A DNA stretch of 64,000 nt from Cladorhizidae sp. MBARI D1340-BT2 (taxonomy: Eukaryota; Porifera; Demospongiae; Poecilosclerida; Cladorhizidae), in contig JAQNBH010000017.1 in assembly GCA_028752905.1 (NCBI GenBank), positions 37,369,929 to 37,433,928 on the forward strand, written 5' to 3'. Within the stretch, counting starts at the first letter, position 1; each line of letters begins with the position of its first letter. The notes under the pieces were generated by a model. The model had not been told where the DNA came from. It saw nothing but the letters and a program-made list of their open reading frames with translations, and made no database searches. Positions 12,776 through 23,342 of this stretch are shown here, piece by piece. The position numbers and the translations under genes were made by a program.

Positions 12776-15012
12776 TTTTCCAGTATGCCTGAATATAACT
12801 CAACACAATTTTCTTCCCCAAGTACTCCATCTACTTTACCAGCCTCACTGGCATCATCTCCAAGCTATCAAGATCATGATACAGTATCTCTGTCATCAGA
12901 AATTAGTGGATCTTCAAGAAATGATTTCTCTATATTCCGATGATGTGGAAGCCTAATATTATGGCTGCCATTGCTGAAAAGAGATTACTACCGGAAATAA
13001 GAAATGAAATCGTTCGAGACCTTGTTACCCATATATACAGCTATGTAGAAAGGCCAAATCCAGCTGCTGTCACAAAAATTGCCAAAATGTTAGTAGAGAA
13101 ATATCCATTCATGGCTGATTTTATGACAGGATCTGGGTCTACTGTTTCTGTAAGTACATAGTAACATTGTTGATGTATATATGCCTTATAAGTATTCATC
13201 TACCGTGTCATTTTTTCCCCTTCAGGGATCATGGGTAAAAAAAATTATGGACCGTGTGTATAATGTTGAAAAGGGCCGAAAAAGTAAAGCAGCTAACTCT
13301 CCAATGGATAAACCAAGCAAACGTGGTCGGCCAAAGCGAGCGATTAACCTGGAGTCTAGGTATCCAACCTTTCATCCTCGTGGAGATGAAACTGCTGAGC
13401 AACAACATGTTCAAGCTCTCACAAAGGAGATGGAGAAGGAGAATCCTAGAAATGGTGTCGTTTTACCTCTGAATAAGTTAACATTTTATTCACGAAGGCA
13501 ATATTTGTTAGAGAGCAGTGACTCCGTACTCACCAAGCTCAAGAAGTTTCCGGCTCTGAGGATCCCATCTGTGGTATGTTGGTATGTTTGTGTTGAGTAT
13601 ATATACAAAAGTATTATATAAATTAACCTAACACAACTAAAACACCTCGACTAGGTTGATATATTGAAGAGTGTATGTAACAAACGCTTGTGCTATACAT
13701 GTATTCTGCTAGTGGCTTCTGTTACATAAAGATACAAGGTCACCTTTAACTTGCATCTTGAATTTATTGCTTTTCTGTCACAGATTGAACAAGAGCTTGA
13801 GTTGGTCATTGGCAAGCAAGGACTTCAAGGGTCTTTTAGTGTTGAGTGGACCCAAAAGTGGGTACCTGCTATCATCACATACTGCAAGGGGCTAAAGAGA
13901 CGTGATATCAGAGAGATATTGACAGATATTGAAAAAGGTATCCTGTAATCAGTATAAAAATTAATAGTTTTGGCCTTAGAATGTGATCATTCATTCATGT
14001 GAATATAGAATCTACTATATGCTGAATAGTGTACATTCTTGAATACACATGCTATAGTTCAAAAAGCACTGTGCCCCTTATATTCAGAAATTATATCTTG
14101 CAATTGCAAATGGTTGTTGACTCGCATCTGGTGACAGTATTTATGGAATATGTAATGTTCTTGTCAATTTTGTGGACAATACTTTCCAATACGATCATGA
14201 AATGATTTATCCCCCCAAAATTGTTACAGTGACAGTTCTGAACACAAAAGTCCTGGACCTCAGCTCAAAATGTCCCCCTCATACATGCACTTGTTCATGG
14301 ATATGGGGCAGTAATTTATGGTGCTACGTATACATAATACATTTATGTTTATCATTTTATAACAGATGGTGAACTGCAAAACCGAGCTCTGAAATTGCTC
14401 ATTCAGCTGCTTTGTGTGCAGCCAAAAAAGTGTGAAGGAGACCTGAGCTACTTGTTTGCTCGATTTGAGGTAAAGCCCACAGTTGTTTCAAATGATGAAC
14501 CATGTATTTATTTTAAATAATGGAATATTGTACCCACAGATGTCTGATGTGCCAGAGACTGTGGCAGCTGCTCCTTCCACTCGTCCAGCACCATGGATTG
14601 GAGAATTTATTGTAGAGGATGGAGATTCAGTGTATTTCATTTTTATTGAGCAGGAGGTTTTCTGTAAAGTGAATTCTTTCTCCAAGTCTCTCTTTTTTGG
14701 TTTTCTCTCTTCTACATATTTAACCTGGAATATGATGAACATACTAAAGAGATGTGCTTATTTCTTCAAGAATTTGTGTTTGGTCTTGCAGGTAATAATT
14801 GTAAAAAATCATCTACATACCTCTCGGTCACTGCAGACATCCAAAGCTTTGCCCTAACTAACACTTATGTTTTTAATACTAATTTTTCGAGTTGTGAATT
14901 TTTCTCATCCATAAAACTCTTTTCTGTCCTAATTCATGTGCTGACTATTTTTGTTTTGATTCTTTGCCTTGTCATTCATGATGAATTTAGCACAATTATG
15001 TTTCTTAGCTAG
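12776..15012 (+). pseudogene. Multi-exon AT-hook protein, SAMD3-like family (two frameshifts)
   Basis: Spliced gene inside the transposon-like unit. Exons with matching phases: 12776-13149 (Met at 12785), 13226-13573, 13784-13937, 14366-14469 and 14540-14791 or beyond. The first exon starts Ser/Thr/Pro-rich, then becomes helical (IRNEIVRDLVTHIYSY and KIAKMLVEKYPFMAD). Exon 2 contains an AT-hook core KRGRPKR and a QYLLESSDSV segment. Later exons carry EWTQKWVPAIITYCK and KLLIQLLC, and the last has a conserved-looking end (FLQEFVFGL). The arrangement recalls vertebrate SAMD3-like proteins, but that is recollection, not a search. Apparent one-base frameshifts near 12940 and in a T run near 14690 suggest decay or sequencing error. 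Function unknown; DNA binding is inferred from the AT-hook. Confidence 0.55.
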
Positions 15013-15019
15013 TTATAAT

Positions 15020-15590
15020 CACTAATAGTAATGATTTAATTCAACATTATGTGGTTTGTATGGTAACCAGCCAGAAGTCATAATAACTAATAATTCTAAT
15101 AAAATAAGTGGTTATAATAATAATAATAATGACCATTATGATTGTGGTTATTAAACAACAGTTCCAATAGTTAAAATAACTATTATTAATTATCTAATTA
15201 ACATTGTGGTTTGTATGGTAACTAGTTTGTGGTTCTTAGAACAACCAGTTTAAATGGTTAAAATAACATTTTGGGGGTTCTTAGGACACTAATTTTAAAT
15301 TGTTAAATTAACTAATTATTATAATTAATTAACCATTATGTAGTTCTTAGGTTAACCAGGTTGAAGTTGTTAAAGTAACTATAAAGTAATGATGAATTAC
15401 TTGTTTATAGTAGTTGAAACTAATATTAATAATTGTTATTTTAACCATTGATTATTAGTACTATATATAATATTAATATAGTTATATTCACAAATATTAT
15501 TTCTGTAAAATTAACTAGTTAATATATCCGTTTAACAATTTTATTGGTTACCTCAGTTGCACCATTTTTAAAGTTTTTTTAAACTAAACA
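15020..15590. repeat. AT-rich subterminal repeat region of the gene-bearing unit
   Basis: Repeated motifs GTGGTTTGTATGGTAAC, GGTTCTTAG and TTAAAATAAC recur through this region, with inverted relatives at 11880-12380. No coding sequence. Confidence 0.55.
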
Positions 15591-17285
15591 GTTTTTGCAG
15601 TGAACTAATATAATTATGCACCTCTCTATGGCGCTAAACTTTACCATTGGAGGTGGTTGCTCTTGGCCCTCCATTGGGTGAGGGGAAGGGAGTGGCCTGG
15701 GAAATGGTGCTGATGGGGGACAATAGTGCTGGTAGTGGAGACCATAAAAATGATGTAATACAGAAGGTGGTTTCAAAATGATTAGTGGCTGAAGCATAGC
15801 TAATGCCATAAAAACCACTCTTGTTTCTAACTATATGTACACTTTATATCTTACCAAGAATAGTGTGCTCTCTGACTGTTCCAGTTCTTTGAGGTATAAT
15901 TTTTTTAAATGCCATGGAAGTGAAGCCAATGCATACTGCATGATGTTGTTACTAACAATCCCAAGACCTACCACTTATGTGGAGAATGATAGATATTGTA
16001 TGATCTGGAAGGAGCACATGTACTATTCGAAGTGATCAGGACATCCAGGCTTCTAAATGGGAATAAGCCACTATAGGCCACTTGAACATTAAAAGGTAGA
16101 GAGAATCCTCCTGCCTCTGTCCCCAAACAGGATTTCTCAAAACTTGGTATACTTGGAATGTAGAACTTTGAGCTTTGGGTCCAAACATTGCCAGTGCATT
16201 CACATACATAGAAGAGTTCTCCATTTTTGTGGTTCTTAGTTCCAATGAGATTCGAGGATTCGTATCAGTGATTGTTACGTTTGCGTTGCCACTTGCACCT
16301 TGGTATATAGGAGATATTAGATGGACCTGCAAGTGATGCAAAACTGGTAATCACAAAAACTGGGGAATCACAAAAACTGGGGAATCACACATGTATTTGA
16401 TTGATGAGGTGGCTTGTCATGAGACCCAAGGAAGAAGTGGGTGTAGAGAGGGCTAAGATACTACAAGCGGTATTCTTTTATGGCAAGGCAAAGAATGTAT
16501 TATTAAAACAAGACCATTTTTTGGGCTTCTTCCTGGTTATGAAGGCATTTATACCATTTTACTCAGGGTTAATGGGGTGTTCACATCGTCCATCCAAACA
16601 TGCTTACTCAAACTAGGTCATAATAATTATATAGGCCATTGGTAAGTTTATCTGCCTCTATATATATATGTCATTTCACAGCTGCATGTTTTTATAAGAT
16701 ACCACCAACTAAAATCATTTAAATATCTGCATCCTACCTGCTTACCATATTTCACTATGGTCTGGGTGTCACCAAGAAGGACCTCAAATTCCGTGATGCA
16801 AGTTTTCTTGTTTAGCTGAGATGATGAGGATTTTAACTCTCGCACGGTGCTTCCTTCTGTATCACATCAGTTCGTTGAGATCTGTCTGAGCACTGCGCCC
16901 AGGTTGCAGCCAGATTAATTCCTCAGGACAGCATCCATCATGCCATAAGTGATCACTACCTCATAAAGATGTTGGAGAGAAAGAGGGAGAAGAACACATT
17001 CATTGATATCAATTGTTTGGGAATTAGCCGTAGAATCAACAGACAATGATAGGAAAGGAGATTATCGCAGGTGCTTCACTCAAGATACAACTTAGCTGGT
17101 TCTCCCTGGGCCTTTAGCAGGCTCAATAGGCTACCTACCCGAGTGCCAGTCAGGACCATATTTTGTAATATGCATACAGTTGTGTAGGTAAAGTGTGCAT
17201 TATAGTGGTTAAAACTTGCTGTAGATTTATGCCCTAATAAGGAAATAGTATCAGTTGTTTGGGAGGGGCTCCATGGGTTGGGAAT

Positions 17286-17720
17286 CCCCCCCCCCCCCCC
17301 CCCCCCCCCCAACACTCATCCCCTTGAAATTCCTGATATTGGTCATCAGGTCCATCAGCAATCCAGGCCTGACCATCTGCATTGCCGTTGTCTGTTCCGG
17401 GACGGTGCATGATGGAGATGAGAATGGTTGGAGATGTAGGGACCACCTGGTCAGCCAACATCTTTCATATATGTAGGTAGCGTAAGCAGTTGTGATCTGG
17501 TACCATCATGAATGAGACTCCTGTGAGGTAGACCCTACAAAGTGTAGAACTCCAATCAACTATGGCTAGGCATTCACACTCCATAGCTGCATAATTTTTT
17601 CACGACTACAAAGCTTCTGCGAGTAGAAGGCAACGGGACGATCCTCATCCTCAGTTGAATGCTGGATGAGGACGGCAGCAATGCCTACATTATTTGAAGT
17701 TGATTGTTGAGGAGGTAATT
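17286..17720 (-). pseudogene. Gypsy RNase H fragment with poly-C (G) tract
   Basis: On the minus strand, 17720-17315 reads as the RNase H end of a gypsy pol in shifting frames: RPVAFYSQKLCSREK, later the terminal pattern PGTDNGNADGQAW. It is followed directly by a 25-nt C run (17286-17310; G run on the coding strand). It sits between the two inverted receptor paralogs. Confidence 0.6.
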
Positions 17721-17730
17721 TTAATATTAT

Positions 17731-18390
17731 GTCAACAGAGAGTTCATTGAGAGTATATATATATTTATATATATATTTTTAAAGATGCATCAGACTTGTT
17801 TTGTGTGTAGCCGCCTAAACAATTGTGCAAAAAATCCTCACCTTTAGTGCAGGCTCAACACAAAATGCCTGTAGGACAATACTCATGATGGGAATGTTCT
17901 GCAGTTGATTAAAAAAAATTGCTTCCACATCGCGAATCATCCCGTCTAGGTTGTCATCGTATTTGTAATTGCTCCCCCAAAATCAAAATGAAAGTTTTAA
18001 TTCAGTAGAGTGCATAAGACGGAGCATAAGAGTGCAACAAGTATCAGGCTTGCCATCGATTTAGGTGTGGCGAGCTTCAAAGTTGGGAGGAAGGTTGGCT
18101 TTGGTAAGATGATGTCTAAAAGGTAGTCGAGCTAACAATGTCCTTCGAGTGTTCTACTTTGTTTATGTGTGTTTTGCTTTGTATTGTCAAGCTTGCAGGG
18201 ATTACTGGAGGATGAGTGAGGACGTGTGTGGTGGATGATGATGTATGCACCTGGGCATGGGAGGCCCTGCAAATTATGATGTGTTTATGTTTGCTAGTTC
18301 AATATTAGCAAAGCAACATAACAAAACAAGTCTGATGCATCTTTAAAAAAATAATATAAATATATATATACTCTCAATGAACTCTCTGTC
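17731..18390. mobile_element. MITE-like element with long terminal inverted repeats
   Basis: Imperfect inverted repeats of about 75 bp bound a 660-bp block. The left arm contains GAGAGTTCATTGAGAGTATA and later GATGCATCAGACTTGTTTTG; the right arm is its reverse complement, with CAAAACAAGTCTGATGCATC and CTCTCAATGAACTCTC. No coding sequence is visible inside. Related end sequence recurs at 61685-61725 and 63395-63440. The right receptor paralog starts abruptly, mid-exon, at its right edge. Confidence 0.6.
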
Positions 18391-21021
18391 TATCAAGTTT
18401 TGAGAAATGCAGTTTGGGGACAGAGGCAGGAGGATTCTCTCTACCTTTTAATATTCAAGTGGCCTATAGTGGCTTGTTCCCATTTAGAAGCCTGGATGTC
18501 CTGATCACTTCGAGTAGTACATGTGCTCCCCCATCAGATGATACAATCTCTATTATTCTCTACGTAAGTGGTAGGTCTTGGGATAACAACCTGAATATTA
18601 ACCATGCAGTATGCATTGGCTTCACTCTCATGGCATTTATTATATTATTATACCCAGGAGAACTGGAACAGTCGGAGAGCTCCACTATTCTTGGTAAGAT
18701 ATAAGGTGTACATATAGTTAGAAACAAGAGAGCATTTTATGTCATTAGCTATATACTAATCATTTTGTGACTAAACAAACCAGTAATATATACGGCATGT
18801 GATCTTGACCTGCTATATTTAGTCCAGCCACAGACACAGCATCCCCCTATTAATGAAATATACCTCTTGTTAAGTGAGATGCCTCCTATTAAGCAAGTCT
18901 TCCTATTGTGCGCAACTCTAATTAAGTAAGCATGCCTCTTATTATGAAAATATAGCTCTTTTAAATATCTCTAATTTCGCAAAATATTTCTCTAATAGGT
19001 AGAACTGCCTCTCCTTTTTTTTTGCTTTAAAAAGTATGTCGCTTATTAGACAAACATCTATTAAGTATGTCTCAAATGTATCTTGTATGCTTCTTATTAA
19101 GCAGAAATACCTCTTAAAGTATGCCACTTATTTAACAAAGAATTCATCCTAAGTAGATATGTCTCTAATTAACCAAGAATTCCTATTAAGTAAGTACTCC
19201 TCTAATTAAGTCATTATGCCCAAAAAAAACAGCTCTTATTAAGTTTTCCTGGCTAGCTATTTAACATCATTTTTATAGTCTCCCCTACCAGCACCATTGT
19301 ACCCTCAAGCACCATCAGCACCATCACCCCAGCCACTCCCTTTCCCTCACTGACTATAGGGCGGAGAGAAACCACCTCCAATGATAAAGTTTAGATCAGT
19401 GTATAGCCATAGAGAGGTGCATTATTATATTATATATTAGCATGGTTATCACTTCATATTGGAGTTTGCCATACTTAGTTGTCATGGCTTTCTCCACATG
19501 TACAGGCACCATGGTGACCTTCCAGCCTTCAGACACAAGTCCAAGCTACAAATGTTAGTGTGCAACTGCAATTGTGGGAGGAGAGTTATTATTATTATTA
19601 TTATTGATATATTTTTTATAGCTTGGTTGATTCCAGTTTCCGTTTCCGTCTCTGTGATGAGCTTAGTTATCATAATCCTGTCAATTTTATGTATTGTGTA
19701 CCGGCATGTGTACCGGAAGAACAAAGTGGCCGACCATCGTACACACGGTATATTCAAATTATATATTAATGTCAGTCAAGAAACTTGATGTTTTGCCTTC
19801 CCACCTACCCCCCCCCCCCCCTCCACCCCCAGAAATCAGCTCCATCAGTGTAGAAGAAGATGGGTAGGCAAATTATTTTTCTCAATCCCTCGGATGAGAA
19901 ATGGGAATCTGTTTTTTATTTAATAGCTTCAGATAACTCCTTGGTACTAAATAATAGCAACATGACAATGCTCTTTGTGTATGACTGCAGCAATAAAGAA
20001 AATGTTTCACCATTGGAGCAAGCCAATCAAACTCCAGCATGTGAGGTTTTAAGAACTCCACCAATGATGGCTGAGCAGATATCTTTAACGATGAACCTCC
20101 CACACACTACAAGGACAGCCATCCCAAATATAAAACCTGTCAATTTGTCACCTGGGAACAATTCAGTCAATTTTTCTTGGTTCTCTGCACAGTTTAAACA
20201 TATGGATAGAAAACTTGATTATATTAAACAAAAAACAGAGGATATAGGTGAGTGTATTAACTTCAGGTGCCACCTTGGGTGGGGCTGCATGAGTGGGCAG
20301 AGGAGACAAACAAGCAGTGGCAATATGTTTCTGTTGGTGTGCTAGTATTTTCAATGCAACTATTATCCTGCAGAAACTGCTGGGGTCAAAGGTAACAGGA
20401 TAAAGGAAGTCTACTGTCCAGACTACCCCGGCATCACTAGTAAAATAACTTACCCATAAAAAGTCCCTTAAAAAGTCCCTCAATTCATTATTAATGATTT
20501 AATCCATCCTCATTGCCATATAAATGTGAGCTCTTTATTGTATATAATCCCTGAGTGGCAGAATTTATCATGTTAGTATTAAAATATAGTGGGTACTGAG
20601 AGGCGCCCACATACATCATCCTCAGCTATATACTTCCCACCGTTTATGAGAAATTATACCCAAATACTAGTGGCTGAGCTGGGAGAGGAAGTGAGACAAT
20701 TGACAAGCCCATGCCAGAGAAGACTCAAAAGCTTATTCCCAGTTATACACTGCTACTAGATAAGTTCGGCCACTAGCCTGACAACTCCTTAAGTGACCAG
20801 TGGCCCAGTGAGACAGCTGGACTATATTGTCCACCTCAGACTATCGAAGTTGTCATAGAAACTTTTATTATGACAATGTCTCTCTTGGCAAGTTGTATTA
20901 TTACCATGTAATCAATGACCCAACTACTTATGACTTTACCTATCAAGAATTATATTATTATGCAAATTCGATCAAGAATGAGGAAAACAAATCCACATAC
21001 TTCCAATGTTATTCTTTGTGA
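18391..21021 (+). CDS. Right receptor paralog: truncated ectodomain, TM helix, ITAM-like Tyr-rich tail
   Basis: Receptor-type membrane protein, 5' truncated. Phase-matched exons: 18391-18570 (second half of ectodomain exon 3, SGLFPFRSLDVLITSSSTC), 18658-18693, 19279-19383 (Ser/Thr/Pro stalk), 19622-19747 (TM helix in SVMSLVIIILSILCIVYR, then basic stop-transfer HVYRKNK), 19833-19863, 19991-20247 (about 85 residues, polar) and 20840-21021 (59-residue tail, stop TGA). All exons except 19279-19383 keep consensus GT donors; that one has GT changed to AT. The tail has 13 tyrosines and a YHVI-x9-YQEL pair matching ITAM spacing. Exons equivalent to RTK exons 1, 2 and half of 3 are missing, lost at the MITE-like boundary. 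It is either a truncated pseudogene or transcribed from a new promoter. There is no kinase domain. Confidence 0.6.
18840..19260 (+). repeat. Degenerate ~20-bp tandem repeat in receptor intron
   Basis: Loosely repeated CCTCTTATTAAG(Y)A-type units fill this intron. The homologous RTK intron (45470-45830) has the same structure, confirming common descent of the two loci including introns. Confidence 0.7.
20840..21021 (+). other. ITAM-like tail exon of right receptor paralog
   Basis: Terminal coding exon. The acceptor CCACCTCAG is in phase with the donor at 20247. Visible motifs: YDNV (a YxN type), YHVI and YQEL separated by nine residues, plus clustered YYY triplets. ITAMs in known immune receptors are YxxL/I-x(6-12)-YxxL/I, phosphorylated by Src-family kinases and bound by the tandem SH2 domains of Syk/ZAP-70. 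Function here is inferred from spacing alone. Confidence 0.55.
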
Positions 21022-21097
21022 TGTAGATGATCATAATGTCAGGAGTGAACTTGACGCTGTCCAAGTCACCGGGAACTAACGTCATCTTCATTGTGAC

Positions 21098-21103
21098 AAT
21101 AAA
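21098..21103 (+). promoter_or_regulatory. Poly(A) signal of right receptor paralog
   Basis: AATAAA 77 bases after the stop codon. The same signal is conserved at 9983-9988 (rc) in the inverted left copy. Confidence 0.55.
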
Positions 21104-21437
21104 GATATTTGTAACTGTGTGTACTTGTAATGTATCTATATGTCCATAAAAGAAGGTCTTGTTTAAAGCTATAAATCACCTGAAACAGATTTCTGTGATG
21201 TCAAAAATAATGTTTAAGTTTATTATGTTCTGAAGTTTATGGACAATGTAAATATTGTTGCCATGGCAAACAGTTCATTAGTTAATAAGGCCTTAATTAA
21301 TTAATCTTTGATGTAGCTATAAGTGAATTTGAGCTAGGGATTTGTAATTTGGTGTGTGGTTTAATGGTTTAGGGAACTAAAATACAGTTAACCAAAATTT
21401 TGGTTGAAGGTTTTATTTTAAAAATATAATGAAAAAT

Positions 21438-21965
21438 CTATTGAGTGTTTAATGCACCTTCAGCAAATGCACAATGACCAGAACTCTCAAATATGACAAT
21501 GTTGTGAGCTACAGGCAAATATTTTGCTTCTGCAATTTTAATTGAAAATTCAACTTGCTCCATGAATCGGTCACTATTCCAGTATCCTTGACCAAGTGCT
21601 CCAAACTTAAAAACAACTCTTGCTGCCATAGGAATAACTGGGTGTGTTTCCTTAGCTTCATCATGTTCCTGTGGGGTTAGACTAAGGACCACGACCAGCA
21701 CCTTTGGGATGAATAGCCAACTTTCCCTCCTCTTCCCATTGCCATGACTGGCCTTCATTGGCATGAAAGCTTGTTCATCATGGTAGAGTAACACCCGTAC
21801 ATCTGGGTTGCCAATAGTTTCCTCGGTCACTCCACCTTCACACAAAGGAGGTGGCAAGTGAGTTAACTTAACTCCAAGATTTTAATTTTCCACAGATACA
21901 TGCGACGATATTCTCTCACATCATCATGCTCATGACTGTCAAAGTATACGGCTTTCTTTTGCGAT
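21438..21965 (-). pseudogene. DDE-superfamily endonuclease (transposase) fragment
   Basis: A 139-residue minus-strand frame (21857-21438) plus a preceding piece in another frame (21965-21880, KKAVYFDSHEHDDVREYRR). The YFDSHE..DV..YR block, the LYHDEQAF block with adjacent Asp-Glu, the middle GSWLFIPKV-like segment and the final VIFESSGHCAFAEGAL block match the general layout of the DDE endonuclease proteins found in fungal and animal transposons. Where the family usually has Asp (FDxS) this copy has Glu. No element ends were found. Family name is from recollection. Confidence 0.5.
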
Positions 21966-21969
21966 GTAG

Positions 21970-22554
21970 GTGAGAAACCAAGAAACCTCGACCAGACTCC
22001 CGAAGTTAATGCTGTCTCCACCCATGCTCACAAGGGAACTCCAGGAATGGGAGGAAGATGATGAGGCATCGCGCTCTTCTGGAGCTCAGACCTCGAGCCT
22101 AGAAACTGACCAGACCATCGACGGTGACCAGACTAAGGGGATGCTTCACATGATCACGTACCCTCAATCTATGACTCTGACAAAATGCCTGACTTATCTA
22201 ATGGTATGTTTTTCCCGCAAGACAGACAGTTCCGCCCCGATTATGGTAATAATAATAAGCTCTATATTTGTATAAGCTAAGTATACAATACTGGTTCCTA
22301 TAGCTACACAAAAGTTGATGTGCAAGTATTTTTACACTAGTACATAGGCTGATGGCAGGCACACCATTATGCTGTAGTAGTCTCAAAAGCTAAAGCCCGC
22401 ACTTGGTATGCTCTTCAGGTGAATTTATGGTGTATACTAATTTATTATATATCATTCTGGAGCTCATTTAATACTCGATACACTCAGTAAACTTGGTTAT
22501 GATAACATTTACTTGTAGTAATACATTGATATTTCATACCCATATTCTGTTTTG
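21970..22554. other. No gene established; short repeat X fragment
   Basis: A short open frame (21970-22275, acidic/Ser-rich) follows a possible splice acceptor, but nothing supports it as coding. About 22255-22345 is a small extra fragment of repeat X (compare rc of 3380-3450). Confidence 0.35.
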
Positions 22555-22929
22555 ACTGTTGACCAGCTTCTGTTGTTGTTTGTGGCTAATTTGTTTTCAG
22601 TGCACACTTTAATGGTTACTCTAGTATATCAAAAAAGGCAACCGACAATTATTACTCTCTGTCTAGCCACTTCCCTGGCCCTATCCTTGGGGAAGTCCTA
22701 TTAATAGTGCTGACTGTATAGTATAAGATGATGTAATGCCAAATTATGTCATAGAGAAGCAATGACAGCACCAGTGATTCCGAGGTGGTGTGTGTTTGCA
22801 CACGCATGTGGTGTGTGCATGTCATGCATGTGCATGTGTGCACCTACGTGGTGTGTGTGCATGTGCCTGTAGTGTCTGTTTGTTTGTGTGTGCATGTGCG
22901 TGCGCCATGTGTGTGTGTGTGCGTGTGTG
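22555..22929 (-). repeat. Repeat X copy B, distal segment
   Basis: Reverse complement of 7421 down to about 7080, including the TG/CA-rich tract into which the LTR element at 22930 inserted. Confidence 0.7.
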
Positions 22930-23342
22930 TGTCGGGGTCGGGACTGGATTTGGTCTCCGATCCACCAGTTAATAAGCTGCCACCAGAGATATCCTCAAGA
23001 CAAGGTAGGGTTTAGTCTACCCAAGACTCGGTTAGAGATTCAACAACTTATCTTATGTCAAGAAAATAGGATATCTGCATCACTACTCAGGAGGTGGCTT
23101 TAAATAGTCTGTCCCCCTTTGGTTCTGCCTTTACCATATCACATGTGATGCTGTAATATATGACCAATTGGATCAGTCCACCTAAGCTTACAGTAAGGAT
23201 TATGATGGTGTTGTTATGAATAAAGGGAACTGCAGGTGAATATGTACTGAAACACGCACGTGGTTTATACGGTATGTGTAAATTCTCTTTGTCTTGGCTC
23301 TTCTCTGTCTCTCTCTCTAGGTCTCTCTCTCTAGGTATCTCA
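22930..23342 (-). repeat. 3' LTR of the 22.9-25.8 kb element
   Basis: 413-bp LTR, TG...CA. Compared with the other LTR it has an 8-base insertion (TTAATAAG) near its left end and a few substitutions. Confidence 0.85.

Larger units (their letters stand above)
11858..15602 (+). mobile_element. Gene-bearing transposon-like unit inserted in left receptor paralog
   Basis: A 3.745 kb block present in the left receptor copy and absent from the same intron of the right copy (around 19430-19450). Its ends are imperfect inverted repeats, CACCGTAAAAAGT at the left and (rc) CACTGCAAAAACT at the right, differing at 3 of 13 positions. Both margins (about 11870-12380 and 15020-15590) are very AT-rich and crowded with GTTAAAATAAC/TTAAC-type motifs in both orientations, like subterminal repeats. 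The interior holds a spliced gene. I cannot assign a transposon superfamily and see no classical transposase; flanking duplication is unclear (AA, or a few bases more). Confidence 0.5.
9983..16960 (-). pseudogene. Left receptor paralog (ectodomain, TM, Tyr-rich tail), pseudogene
   Basis: Minus-strand copy of the same receptor family as the RTK gene at 43.6 kb and the right paralog at 18.4 kb. Recognisable exons in transcription order: ectodomain exon 2 (about 16960-16735, with stops), ectodomain exon 3 (16326-15972, one-base frameshift near 16230), exon 4 (about 15892-15855, acceptor changed), stalk exon 5 (about 15750-15645, acceptor AG lost), TM exon (11449-11334, out of frame), middle cytoplasmic exon (11092-10831) and tail exon (10230-10076, open). 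A poly(A) signal AATAAA (rc) is at 9983-9988. The 11858-15602 unit lies between exon 5 and the TM exon. Broken frames and splice sites argue for a pseudogene, though the tail exon stays intact. Confidence 0.75.

Noticed and set aside
16401..16616. Plus-strand frame in the receptor pseudogene intron
   Set aside because: Lies between homologous receptor exons on the minus strand and has no recognisable content.
22785..23015. Cys/Val-rich frames resembling a secreted peptide
   Set aside because: Translation of a TG-rich microsatellite adjoining the LTR boundary.
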